36,681 nt of DNA from DATEOR01 sp035698665 (GTDB lineage Bacteria; Actinomycetota; Thermoleophilia; Gaiellales; Gaiellaceae), in NCBI GenBank assembly GCA_035698665.1, contig DASSBN010000034.1:1-36681 (forward strand). Direction: 5' to 3'. Shown in pieces: positions 1 through 6,772 of this stretch (positions are counted from its first letter, which is position 1; every line of letters begins with the position of its first letter). The notes under the pieces were generated by a model. That model did not search any database. It worked only from the letters and a program-made list of their open reading frames with translations, and was not told the DNA's origin. A program made the translations under genes and the position numbers.

Positions 1-1089
1 TGGGCGGAGATCACGCGTGCCGGCCTCGGCGTCGAGCTGGGCGAGGACGCGCAGATCTCGAGCTGGTTCGTCGGCGACGAACGGCGCGAGGGCGCCATCG
101 CGGAGCGTGACGCGATCGCAGAACGGGGGTGGGACCGGTTCGTCGACGGCGTGTTAGACGCGTTGCCGCTCCCTCACGACCCGCTGCTGGCCGCCGACAA
201 GCTGGCGCGCTTCGACCGCCAGACCATTGCCGAGCGCCTCGACGAGCTCGAGCTCGACGAGGAGGAGCGCGATGTCCTCAGGGCCGAGCTCGAGTCGCTG
301 GCGCACGGGCATCTCGACGATGCGGGCGCCGTCGCGGTGCTGCGCTGGCACGCGCTCTCCGGCGGCAGCCTCGCGCTGACGCAGCAGACGGGCGGGCGGA
401 TCACGTTCCTCGACGGGACCCAGAGCCTCGTCCAGGCGATCTGGAGGAAGGCGCCCTACGAGACCCGTCTCGAGACGCCTGTGGCCGCGGTCATGCAGGA
501 GGACGGGCGCGTCGAGGTGCACACGCGGGCGGGCGACACCCTCCAGGCCGAAAAGCTCATCGTCGCGGTGCCGCTGAACGCGCTCGGCGGAATCGAGTTC
601 GACCCGCCCCTGTCGGAGACGAAGCGCGCGGCGATCGAGCTCGGTCAGGCCTCGCGCGGCGTGAAGATCTTCATCCACGCGCGGGGTGAGCCGGTCTTCA
701 CGAACGGGATCAAGCCGGAGCACCCGTTCGGCTACCTCGACACCGAGATCATCTATCCGGACAGGACGCAGCTCATGATCGGGTTCGGCTACGACCAGGA
801 GATCTGCGACGCCTCGGACATCGAGGCGGTGCAGCGCCAGCTCGACGAGATCATTCCCGGGTATGAGGCGATCGCGGCCTACGCACACGACTGGCTGGCG
901 GACGAGTTCTCGCGCGGCACCTGGGCGATCCACCGGCCCGGGTGGTACTCGACCTACCACGCGGAGATGCAGCGTCCCGAAGGCGCGGTGCTCGTGGCCG
1001 GGAGCGACTTCGCGAACGGCTGGGCGGGGTTCATGGACGGCGCGATCGAGTCGGGCCTCAAGGCGGGCGCATGGGCGCTCCGGCCCTAG
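1..1089 (+). CDS. Flavin-dependent amine oxidase, 5' end outside the window
   Basis: The reading frame is open from base 1, so only the C-terminal 362 residues are present; the N-terminal FAD-binding Rossmann segment is missing. Flavin amine oxidases use FAD to oxidise primary or secondary amines to imines. The C-terminus shows the family signature: a GTWAIHRPGWY segment, then GAVLVAGSDFANGWAGFMDG and an IESGL helix, which in MAO-type enzymes closes over the flavin. No membrane tail follows, unlike mitochondrial MAO. The last 19 bases overlap the start of the acetyltransferase gene, suggesting coupled translation. Substrate cannot be told from sequence. Protoporphyrinogen oxidase belongs to the same fold superfamily, but this C-terminus matches amine oxidases better. 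Confidence 0.85.
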   Translation, partial: WAEITRAGLGVELGEDAQISSWFVGDERREGAIAERDAIAERGWDRFVDGVLDALPLPHDPLLAADKLARFDRQTIAERLDELELDEEERDVLRAELESLAHGHLDDAGAVAVLRWHALSGGSLALTQQTGGRITFLDGTQSLVQAIWRKAPYETRLETPVAAVMQEDGRVEVHTRAGDTLQAEKLIVAVPLNALGGIEFDPPLSETKRAAIELGQASRGVKIFIHARGEPVFTNGIKPEHPFGYLDTEIIYPDRTQLMIGFGYDQEICDASDIEAVQRQLDEIIPGYEAIAAYAHDWLADEFSRGTWAIHRPGWYSTYHAEMQRPEGAVLVAGSDFANGWAGFMDGAIESGLKAGAWALRP

Positions 1090-1583
1090 AGGCGGCGATC
1101 ATCACCACCGACCGCCTCGTGCTCGTGCCGCTACGGGCAGAGGACGCCGACGAGCTCTGCGAAGTACTGGACGACGAGCGCCTGCACGAGTTCACCGGCG
1201 ACCGGCTCGCATCCGTCGCGGAGCTCCACGATCGCTTCGTCCTCCTGGCGGCGGGCTCACCGCGCAGCGGCGAAACGTGGTTGAACTGGGTGGTGCGCCG
1301 CCGGCTCGACTCGCAGGCCCTCGGCACGGTTCAGGTGACCCTGCGAGCGGACGACGGGCGGCAAGTGGCCCGGCTCGGCTGGATGGTCGGGATTCCGTAT
1401 CAGGGCCAGGGCTTCGCTTCCGAGGCCGCGACGGCACTGGTCCAGTGGGTCCGCAGGCAGGACGTGGATGAGATCGGCGCCCACATCCATCCGGGCCACC
1501 ACGCCTCCGAGGCCGTCGCCGCGCGCGCCGGCCTTCATCGGACGGAGGAAGAATTCGAAGGCGAGCGCGTGTGGCGCGCCTAA
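1071..1583 (+). CDS. GNAT-family N-acetyltransferase (RimJ/RimL-like)
   Basis: A 170-residue protein with the opening of ribosomal-protein-type GNAT enzymes (IITTDRLVLVPLRAEDADEL), a central beta strand (LGWMVGIPYQGQGFASEA) and the acetyl-CoA-binding Q/R-x-x-G-x-G/A loop, here QGQGFA. Such enzymes transfer acetyl from acetyl-CoA to an amine. The ATG at 1071 is chosen because the protein then begins directly before the fold; longer readings run antisense to nothing but lie inside the amine oxidase. The 19-bp overlap makes it the second gene of an operon, so a small amine or polyamine substrate is possible, but this is only inferred from the neighbour. The stop lies 7 bp before a 23-bp palindromic repeat. 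Confidence 0.8.
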   Translation: MGAPALEAAIITTDRLVLVPLRAEDADELCEVLDDERLHEFTGDRLASVAELHDRFVLLAAGSPRSGETWLNWVVRRRLDSQALGTVQVTLRADDGRQVARLGWMVGIPYQGQGFASEAATALVQWVRRQDVDEIGAHIHPGHHASEAVAARAGLHRTEEEFEGERVWRA

Positions 1584-1590
1584 ATACGTG

Positions 1591-1613
1591 CCAAGTAACA
1601 GACTGTTACTTGG
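1591..1613. repeat. 23-bp perfect palindrome, copy 1
   Basis: An 11-base arm CCAAGTAACAG, a single central A, and the exact complementary arm CTGTTACTTGG. It sits between the acetyltransferase stop and the VOC gene's Shine-Dalgarno sequence. Three further identical copies occur in the window, all with A at the centre on the plus strand. Identity stops sharply at both ends. Confidence 0.95.
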
Positions 1614-1632
1614 CGAATTTAAGGAGGGTTTC

Positions 1633-2025
1633 GTGCTTGAGAGTGCTGAGATTGCCGCGATCGTCCCGGTGTCCGACGTGGACAAGGCCATGGAGTTCTA
1701 CGGTAGGACGCTCGGACTCGAGCTCCAGGTCCGCCGCGACGATCTACCCGAGAATCGCGAGGCGGAGTTCCGTGCCGGCGACGGCACCCTCGTCGTCTAC
1801 GAGAGCGTCGCTGCAGGCCAGAGCCGCGGCACGGTTGCGGGATTTCGCGTCGAGGACCTCGATTCGGTCGTCAACGCGCTTCGCGAGCGCGGCGTCGCCT
1901 TCGAGGAATACGACCTGCCCGATCTGAAGACCGAGAACGGCATCGCGACGATCGGCGACCTGCGCGCATCCTGGGCGCGCGACCCCGACGGCAACATCAT
2001 CGCCTTCGAACAGCGGACCAAGTAA
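1633..2025 (+). CDS. VOC-superfamily (glyoxalase/bleomycin-resistance fold) protein
   Basis: A 130-residue single-domain protein. It opens with the typical beta strand and helix (AAIVPVSDVDKAMEFYGRTLGL), continues with a strand on the EFRAGDGTLVVYES pattern, a second beta-alpha-beta-beta-beta module (GFRVEDLDSVVNALRERGVAF) and ends with the conserved ARDPDGNIIAFEQ motif. VOC proteins include glyoxalases, dioxygenases and antibiotic-binding proteins; the specific reaction is not readable here. The GTG start is fixed by a near-perfect Shine-Dalgarno AAGGAGGG at 1621-1628. The stop codon TAA lies inside the second 23-bp palindrome, and an identical palindrome lies 19 bp before the start, so the gene is boxed in by the repeats. 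The gap to the upstream gene is too short for an independent promoter unless it lies in the palindrome or in the acetyltransferase gene. Confidence 0.85.
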   Translation: MLESAEIAAIVPVSDVDKAMEFYGRTLGLELQVRRDDLPENREAEFRAGDGTLVVYESVAAGQSRGTVAGFRVEDLDSVVNALRERGVAFEEYDLPDLKTENGIATIGDLRASWARDPDGNIIAFEQRTK

Positions 2026-2040
2026 CAGACTGTTACTTGG
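2018..2040. repeat. 23-bp perfect palindrome, copy 2
   Basis: Identical to the copy at 1591 over all 23 bases, including the central A. Its left arm supplies the last sense codon and the TAA stop of the VOC gene. It occupies the gap between convergent genes. Confidence 0.95.
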
Positions 2041-2046
2041 CGTCTT

Positions 2047-2862
2047 TCAGGCGTATTCGAAGACAGAGAGGTAACGGTCTCCGATGTTCGCCGCGACGAG
2101 GCGATTCGTGCCCGGGACGAAGGCGATGTTCGTCGGCTGGTTGAGGACGACGCGGAGCGGATCGTGGACGACGACGCTGAGCGCGCCGTTCTCCTCGAGA
2201 CGAAAGATCGCATCAGGGGCCCAACAGGAGATGAGAAGTCGGCCCTCTTCGTCGTAGAGCAGGCCGTCGGGAACCGTGCCCGGCATCTCGACGAGCACGC
2301 GGCGGTCGGAGAGCGAGCCGTCTTGGTCGAGCGAAAGGACGCTGATGCCCGGGAGCGTCGATTCGACGACGGCGAGCTCCGTCCCGTCAGGGGAGATCGC
2401 GAGGCCGTTCGGATACGCCGCGCACGTCGTGTCGACGACGCGTGTGCCGCCATTGACCGAATAGATGCAGCCGTCGCTCTCGCCCCAGTTCCCCGAGTCG
2501 GAGAAGAGAAGAACGCCGTTCGGCAGGAACGCGAGGTCGTTGGGCAGAACGGCCGGCCGGTCGTCGGTCCCGCCCGAGACCCGCGCGACCTCTCCCTCGG
2601 AGTCGATGCGGTAGACGCCGGGCTCGGCGACGTCGGCGCAATGACAGGCGCCGTCGGGGCCGAGCGCGAAGCCGTACGTTCTGCCCGGCGTTCGCGCAAC
2701 GATCTCGGGCTCACCTTCGAGGCGGCCGCGATAGATCTGCCCCTCCTCGCCGCCGCACCAGACCGTGCCGTCCTCCTCGAACGCCAGATCCTCGACGTGG
2801 TCGACGAGGCCGAACCAGACCGGCTCGATCGAATCGACAGAAATGAGGGGCTCGCCGAGCAC
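2047..2862 (-). CDS. SMP-30/gluconolactonase-like beta-propeller protein
   Basis: A 271-residue protein of the SMP-30/gluconolactonase/LRE beta-propeller family, whose members hydrolyse sugar lactones or related esters with a divalent metal. Repeated blade motifs are visible: VDHVEDLAFEEDGTVWCGG, YGFALGPDGACHCAD, PNDLAFLPNGVLLFSDSG, YPNGLAISPDGTELAVVES, PDGLLYDEEGRLLISCW and QPTNIAFVPGTNRLVAAN. The acidic and Asn metal-site positions (E in the first blade, N in PNDL, N in PNGLA, D in PDGLLYD) are kept. No signal peptide is seen, so it is probably cytoplasmic. The GTG start is supported by a TANNNT box 6 nt upstream. Substrate unknown; a strictosidine-synthase-like esterase is an alternative name for the same fold. 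Confidence 0.8.
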   Translation of the reverse strand: MLGEPLISVDSIEPVWFGLVDHVEDLAFEEDGTVWCGGEEGQIYRGRLEGEPEIVARTPGRTYGFALGPDGACHCADVAEPGVYRIDSEGEVARVSGGTDDRPAVLPNDLAFLPNGVLLFSDSGNWGESDGCIYSVNGGTRVVDTTCAAYPNGLAISPDGTELAVVESTLPGISVLSLDQDGSLSDRRVLVEMPGTVPDGLLYDEEGRLLISCWAPDAIFRLEENGALSVVVHDPLRVVLNQPTNIAFVPGTNRLVAANIGDRYLSVFEYA

Positions 2863-2868
2863 GCGCGA

Positions 2869-2874
2869 AGCCTA
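2869..2874 (-). promoter_or_regulatory. Leaderless-type -10 box (TAGGCT) for the SMP-30 gene
   Basis: On the minus strand TAGGCT ends 6 nt before the GTG at 2862, with no Shine-Dalgarno. This spacing would place the transcription start at the start codon. No clear -35 is seen. Confidence 0.55.
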
Positions 2875-2962
2875 GTGCCGTCCGGAGCGGAGTGAAATAC
2901 GCGCGCGTTTAAACGCGAACGGCGCCGCAGCAATGCCGGCGCCGTCCTTCGAGCGAACCGCC

Positions 2963-3466
2963 TTACGAAGTCGAGGCGGCCTTCGTCTCGTCGCGCAGCT
3001 TCTTCGCGACGCTCTCGACCTCGTGGAGCGCCTCGCGCTCTTCCTTGAGGTTCTCCTCGAGGAGGCCGACGGCCTCGCTCTCACCGAGCGAGCGGGCCAT
3101 CTCGATGAGCCCGTTGTAGGCCGCGATCTCGTAGTGCTCGGTGCGCGCGGCCGCGCCCGTGTCGACCATGTCGATGAGCGCCTCGCTCACCTCGCTCGTG
3201 AGCTCGTCGTGCTCTGCCTTCAGGCCCTCGAAACCGATGCACTTCTCGGTCTTCGGCTCCTCGCCCATCGAGTCGAAGATCTGCTCGAGGTTCGTGATGT
3301 GGCCGCGGGTCTGCTCCAGGTGCCGCTCGAGGCCCTTGCGAAAGTCCGGGTCCTGAACCTCCTGGATGAGCTTCGGCAGGACCTCTTCCGTCAGCTTCTG
3401 CTCGACGTAGAGGATGTCTCCGAGCTCGTGCAGAAACAGATCCCGCGGTGTGCTGATGTCTGGCAT
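2963..3466 (-). CDS. DUF892 (YciF-type) ferritin-like protein
   Basis: A 167-residue all-helical protein. The N-terminal TPRDLFLHELGDILYVEQKL is the family hallmark, and Glu/His residues recur in the four helices at di-iron positions: HELGDILYVE, E-x-x-RGH, HDELTSEVSE, TEHYEIAAYNG and LKEEREALHE. DUF892/YciF proteins are ferritin-like and appear in stress regulons; no enzymatic role is firmly established. The ATG at 3466 is preceded by AAGGGGG. The gene diverges from the arginase-family gene across about 72 bp. Confidence 0.85.
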   Translation of the reverse strand: MPDISTPRDLFLHELGDILYVEQKLTEEVLPKLIQEVQDPDFRKGLERHLEQTRGHITNLEQIFDSMGEEPKTEKCIGFEGLKAEHDELTSEVSEALIDMVDTGAAARTEHYEIAAYNGLIEMARSLGESEAVGLLEENLKEEREALHEVESVAKKLRDETKAASTS

Positions 3467-3538
3467 CTGACCCCCTTGGTCGGGTTTGCTCAGGTCAGTT
3501 ACCCGCACGGGGTGCCGGGAAACTGGGACAATCGCGCG

Positions 3539-4498
3539 GTGCTCGACCCCCTGGCACGCTGGCGGCAGTACGGTGAAAAGCCGGATTTCGCGGGCCTTCT
3601 GACGTACGGCGGCCAGCCCTACACCGAGGATCCCGCCGAGCTCGAGGGCGCCGACGTGGCCATCGTTGGTGCACCGACCGACGACCTCGTCTCCGACCGC
3701 CCGGGCACGCGGTTCGGGCCGCGCGCGATCCGCGCGGCGAGCTGCCCGCCCGGCCCTCATCTCGAGACAGGCGTGGACGCGCTCGAAGCCCTCCGCGTCG
3801 TGGATTTCGGCGATGCACCTGTTCTTCCGGCCGACGCGGTCGCCTCGCACAAGGCGATCGAGGAGACCGTGGCCCAGGTCGTGGCGGCTGGAGCTCTCCC
3901 TGTGATCCTCGGCGGCGACCACTCGATCACGGAGCCGGACGTGCGGGCGTGCGCCTCGGTCGGGCCCGTCGGGCTCGTCCACTTCGACACGCACACGGAT
4001 ACCGGCACCGAGGTCTTCGGCGTCGAGCTCTCGCACGGCACCCCGATGTACAAGCTCGTCGAAGAGGGCCTCGTCGATCCGGCCCGGTACGTTCAGATCG
4101 GGTTGCGCGGCTACTGGCCGGGCGAGAAGGAGTTCTCCTGGCAGCGCGAGCAGGGCATCCGGAGCTTCTTCATGCACGACGTCCGCGACCGCGGGATCAA
4201 GGCGGTCGTCGAGGACGCGCTGGGCGGCCTTGGCGCAGGTCCCGTCTTCCTCACCGTGGACATCGACGTGCTCGATCCGGCCTTCGCGCCAGGCACCGGC
4301 ACGCCGGAGCCCGGCGGCATGACCACGGGTGACCTCCTCTGGGCCTGCCGCGAGATGGCCTCGCGCGTCGAGCTGGTCGGTGCGGACGTCGTCGAGGTGA
4401 TCCCGACGGCGGTCGGGTCGGCCGACGTAACGGCGCTCGCGGCAGATCGCATCGTCCGCGAGATCCTCACCGGCCTGGCCGTCGCGAAAGGACGCTAG
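3539..4498 (+). CDS. speB: Arginase/agmatinase-family ureohydrolase
   Basis: A 319-residue ureohydrolase. These enzymes use a two-manganese centre to split a guanidino compound (arginine, agmatine, guanidinobutyrate and others) to urea and an amine. All metal ligands are visible: H128 in GGDHSIT, D150-x-H152-x-D154 in HFDTHTDTG, and D241-x-D243 in VDIDVLDPAFAPGTGTPEPGG. The length and N-terminal segment (LLTYGGQPY) resemble agmatinases, but the substrate loop does not settle the substrate, so the symbol is tentative. The GTG start at 3539 gives the usual length; a GTG at 3512 is an alternative. There is no Shine-Dalgarno; GACAAT ends 6 nt before 3539, a weak leaderless-type -10. Confidence 0.8.
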   Translation: MLDPLARWRQYGEKPDFAGLLTYGGQPYTEDPAELEGADVAIVGAPTDDLVSDRPGTRFGPRAIRAASCPPGPHLETGVDALEALRVVDFGDAPVLPADAVASHKAIEETVAQVVAAGALPVILGGDHSITEPDVRACASVGPVGLVHFDTHTDTGTEVFGVELSHGTPMYKLVEEGLVDPARYVQIGLRGYWPGEKEFSWQREQGIRSFFMHDVRDRGIKAVVEDALGGLGAGPVFLTVDIDVLDPAFAPGTGTPEPGGMTTGDLLWACREMASRVELVGADVVEVIPTAVGSADVTALAADRIVREILTGLAVAKGR

Positions 4499-4501
4499 CC
4501 T
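4496..4501 (+). promoter_or_regulatory. Candidate -10 box (TAGCCT) overlapping the upstream stop codon
   Basis: TAGCCT begins with the TAG stop of the ureohydrolase and ends 9 nt before the GTG of the methyltransferase. No Shine-Dalgarno is present between them. The spacing is slightly longer than at the other leaderless-type starts here. Confidence 0.35.
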
Positions 4502-4510
4502 GTCGCGCCA

Positions 4511-5287
4511 GTGAGCACTCGGGTAGGAACCATCCACGAGGCGGCGCGCGGCTTCGAGCACGCCCCCAAGCCGTACGAGATCGGCCGGCCGGCGTATCCG
4601 GCAGAGGCGATCGAGCGGCTCGTGAGCGAGCTTGCAATTGCGGACGGCAAGCGCGTGCTCGACCTTGCGGCCGGCACGGGAAAGCTGACCCGCGTGCTGG
4701 TGCCGACCGGCGCCTTCGTCGTCGCGGTCGAGCCCGTGGACGGGATGCGTGCGGCGTTCTCGAAGGCGCATCCCGACGTGCAGGTGCTCGCCGGGACAGC
4801 CGAGGCGATTCCGCTGCCGGACGGCTCGGTCGACGCCGTCGCTGTCGGCCAGGCGTTCCATTGGTTCGACGGGGACGCGGCGCTCGCGGAGATCCACCGC
4901 GTCCTCCGGCCGGGTGGCCGGCTCGGACTCATCTGGAACGTGAAAGACGAGTCGGTCGACTGGATCGAGAAGCTCGGCGGGATCATGGAGTCCTATCGCG
5001 GCGATGCGCCGCGCGTGGCGAGCGGCGCCTGGAAGCAGGCGTTCGACCGGACGACGCTCTTCACGCCGCTCGAGCGAGCGCGCTTCTCGTTCGTCCACGA
5101 GGCGGACTTCGCCGCGGTCGTCGCGCGGGTGACGTCGGTGAGCTTCATCGCCGCGCTTCCTCCGGCCGCGTTCGCGAGGGTGGTCGACCAGGTGCGGACG
5201 CTCCTCGCCACCCATCCCGAGACGAAGGGGCGCTCGACCTTCGAGCTTCCGTACCGCACCGGTGTCTACTGGTGCGAGCGCCGGTAG
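4511..5287 (+). CDS. Class I SAM-dependent methyltransferase
   Basis: A 258-residue protein with an N-terminal FEHAPKPYEIGRPAYP segment, common in Methyltransf_11-type enzymes. Motif I is VLDLAAGTGKLTRVL (about residues 49-63), followed by an acidic ribose-binding residue in AVEPVDGMRAAF and motif IV VDAVAVGQAFHWFDGDAAL, then LRPGGRLGLIWN. These bind S-adenosylmethionine; the acceptor is unknown. The HWF in motif IV is shared with trans-aconitate and small-molecule methyltransferase relatives. It follows the ureohydrolase by 12 bp. Its TAG stop is directly abutted by the TAG stop of the convergent small gene (TAGCTA at 5285-5290). Confidence 0.8.
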   Translation: MSTRVGTIHEAARGFEHAPKPYEIGRPAYPAEAIERLVSELAIADGKRVLDLAAGTGKLTRVLVPTGAFVVAVEPVDGMRAAFSKAHPDVQVLAGTAEAIPLPDGSVDAVAVGQAFHWFDGDAALAEIHRVLRPGGRLGLIWNVKDESVDWIEKLGGIMESYRGDAPRVASGAWKQAFDRTTLFTPLERARFSFVHEADFAAVVARVTSVSFIAALPPAAFARVVDQVRTLLATHPETKGRSTFELPYRTGVYWCERR

Positions 5288-5521
5288 CTAGGCGTCGCGG
5301 CGCAGAACGACCTTGAGGCCCCAGGCCTTGCCGGCCTCGAAGAGCTGGTCCTGGTCGACCTCGTCGGCCCAGCCGATGAAGTGGCGCTCCTCGTTGTCCG
5401 GCGTCGAGCCGAATACGGCCGGCCGGTCTATTTCCTCGGGCTCGAGCCCGGTCGGCTCACCGCGCTCGAGCGCCTCGTAGCGCTCCTCCGCCGCCGGTCC
5501 CTCCGCGTAGCCCTTGCCCAT
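5288..5521 (-). CDS. Small acidic protein of unknown function (77 aa)
   Basis: A 77-residue protein rich in Glu and Asp with no cysteines and no membrane segment. The N-terminal half (YAEGPAAEERYEALERGEP) looks helical; the C-terminal half contains RHFIGWADEVDQDQLFEAGK. I do not recognise a family. It is the last gene of the haem cluster direction, 9 bp after the 89-aa gene, but it also has its own leaderless-type -10, so it may be transcribed separately. It shares a TAGCTA stop junction with the convergent methyltransferase. Coding is supported by the tight gene packing and GC-rich codon use. Confidence 0.6.
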   Translation of the reverse strand: MGKGYAEGPAAEERYEALERGEPTGLEPEEIDRPAVFGSTPDNEERHFIGWADEVDQDQLFEAGKAWGLKVVLRRDA

Positions 5522-5527
5522 GGCTCG

Positions 5528-5533
5528 ATGTTA
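5528..5533 (-). promoter_or_regulatory. Leaderless-type -10 box (TAACAT) for the 77-aa gene
   Basis: On the minus strand TAACAT ends 6 nt before the ATG at 5521. Its first three bases are the TAA stop of the upstream 89-aa gene. Confidence 0.45.
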
Positions 5534-5800
5534 CGTCCGCGGGCCCGACTTCGACCATTCGTCGAGCTCGTACCAGTAGGTGTCCTGGAGAGCTGCCGCG
5601 ACGCGCGGATCGGTGTGCGCGCCGTTGTAGACGTTGTGGTCGAGGTCGGCGCAGAGCGTGAGGGCCTCGCGCGGGACGTCGGCGAGGTTGACGAGGATCT
5701 CCGCGGGCAGGCGCGCCTCGGCGATCGTGTAGTGCTTGAAGTGGAGATCGGGCGAGATCTCCAGGAGCGTCGGCCAGTCCGAGCAGGTGCGCGTGCTCAC
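5531..5800 (-). CDS. Unknown 89-aa protein translationally coupled to ferrochelatase
   Basis: The GTG start overlaps the ferrochelatase TGA in a GTGA tetranucleotide (5797-5800), the usual sign of coupled translation. The product contains HFKHYTIAEARLPAEILVNL and ALTLCADLDHNVYNGAHTD, with a single internal Cys and several His residues, and no membrane segment. I recognise no family. The coupling and conserved-looking His/Cys/Asp pattern make a role linked to haem or iron handling possible, but that is inference from position alone. Confidence 0.6.
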   Translation of the reverse strand: MSTRTCSDWPTLLEISPDLHFKHYTIAEARLPAEILVNLADVPREALTLCADLDHNVYNGAHTDPRVAAALQDTYWYELDEWSKSGPRT

Positions 5801-6681
5801 GGAACCTCGATTCGCGTCGACTCGTCGAGAACCTGCTCGACGAGGACGGCGAGCGCGCGCGCGAATTCCGGCGCGTCGTTCAGGGATTCGATGCGGTCGA
5901 GCTCGAGGCCCAGCTCGGCCGCCTTCTCGCGTGCCTCGACGTCGATGTCCCAGAGGATCTCCAGGTGGTCGGAGACGAAACCCACCGGCGCGACCAGAAC
6001 CTTGCGGACGCCCTCGGCGTGCAGGCGCTCGAGTTCCTCGAGGATGTCGGGACCGAGCCAGGGCTCCCCGGTCGCGCTCGCGCTTTGGAAGGCGAAGGAC
6101 CAGTTCACGACGCCCGCGCGCTCGGCGACCAGGCGCGAGGTCTCCAGCAGCTGGTCTTTGTAGGGGTCGCCCTCGGCGAGGATGCGCTCCGGCAGGCTGT
6201 GTGCCGTGAAGACGACGTGCGCGTCGGTGCGGCGGATCCGCCCGGCGACGAGGTCGAGGAACGGCGGATGGTCGTGCCAGCTCTCGATCATGACGGTCTC
6301 CGCGCGCTCGCCGACGGCCTCGACGAGGCGGTCGCGGTAGCCGCCGATCGAGATGCCGGAGTAGTGCGGGGCGAGAACGAGGCCCACGATTCTTTGTGCG
6401 CCGGCCCCGATGGCCTGGTCGGCCGCCTCGGCGATGCGCGGCGCCCAGTGCTTCATGCCGACGTAGACGGGCGCGCCGAGCTCGTGCTCGAGCGCGGCGC
6501 GCTGGCGCTCGGTGATCTCGTTCAAGGGGGAGGAACCGCCGATTCGGCGGTAGCGCTCGACGAGCTCGTCGACGGCTTCTTGGCGGACGGGCCGCCCGCC
6601 GCGGATGTCGGAGAAGTAGGCGGGGATGTCCTCGGGCCGGGTCGGGCTGCCGTAGGCCATCAGGACGACGGCTGTTTTCAC
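5797..6681 (-). CDS. hemH: Ferrochelatase, probably coproporphyrin type
   Basis: A 294-residue chelatase that inserts ferrous iron into a porphyrin. The catalytic His is H161 in TAHSLPERIL and the partner Glu is E241 in GFVSDHLEILWDID, both family-defining segments. LAPHYSGISIGGY and FAFQSASATGEPWLGPD are also conserved. Actinobacteria generally use the coproporphyrin-dependent route, where this enzyme (CpfC) acts on coproporphyrin III; that assignment is from family knowledge. Unlike mycobacterial and animal enzymes there is no cysteine cluster for a [2Fe-2S] centre. Start GTG with AAAGGG upstream. It follows hemE by 91 bp and is coupled to the 89-aa gene. No chdC/hemQ or protoporphyrinogen oxidase lies within the window. 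Confidence 0.93.
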   Translation of the reverse strand: MKTAVVLMAYGSPTRPEDIPAYFSDIRGGRPVRQEAVDELVERYRRIGGSSPLNEITERQRAALEHELGAPVYVGMKHWAPRIAEAADQAIGAGAQRIVGLVLAPHYSGISIGGYRDRLVEAVGERAETVMIESWHDHPPFLDLVAGRIRRTDAHVVFTAHSLPERILAEGDPYKDQLLETSRLVAERAGVVNWSFAFQSASATGEPWLGPDILEELERLHAEGVRKVLVAPVGFVSDHLEILWDIDVEAREKAAELGLELDRIESLNDAPEFARALAVLVEQVLDESTRIEVP

Positions 6682-6772
6682 TCTCGGCCCTTTCCGTCAC
6701 CCATGAGCGGGGTTTTGGGAGGTACGCTCGAAAGCGGGTGGTGGCGTGGGGTGGCCCCAGGGACGCTCGGCC

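Noticed and set aside
1..1089. Protoporphyrinogen/coproporphyrinogen oxidase completing the haem cluster
   Set aside because: The C-terminal motif and the preceding HRPGWY segment match flavin amine oxidases, and the gene is unlinked to hemE-hemH.
1591..2040. Palindromes as integron attC sites or CRISPR repeats
   Set aside because: attC sites are longer with R' and R'' boxes and an integrase nearby; the spacing and number of copies (two pairs, 404 and 120 bp apart) do not fit a CRISPR array.
2933..3538. N-terminal extension of the ureohydrolase frame by about 200 codons
   Set aside because: It is antisense to the DUF892 gene and has no family similarity; the ureohydrolase fold begins near 3539.
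3467..5215. Long minus-strand reading frame running through the ureohydrolase and methyltransferase
   Set aside because: Shadow of GC-rich coding on the other strand: Arg/Asp/His-rich with no motifs, while the plus-strand proteins have complete signatures.
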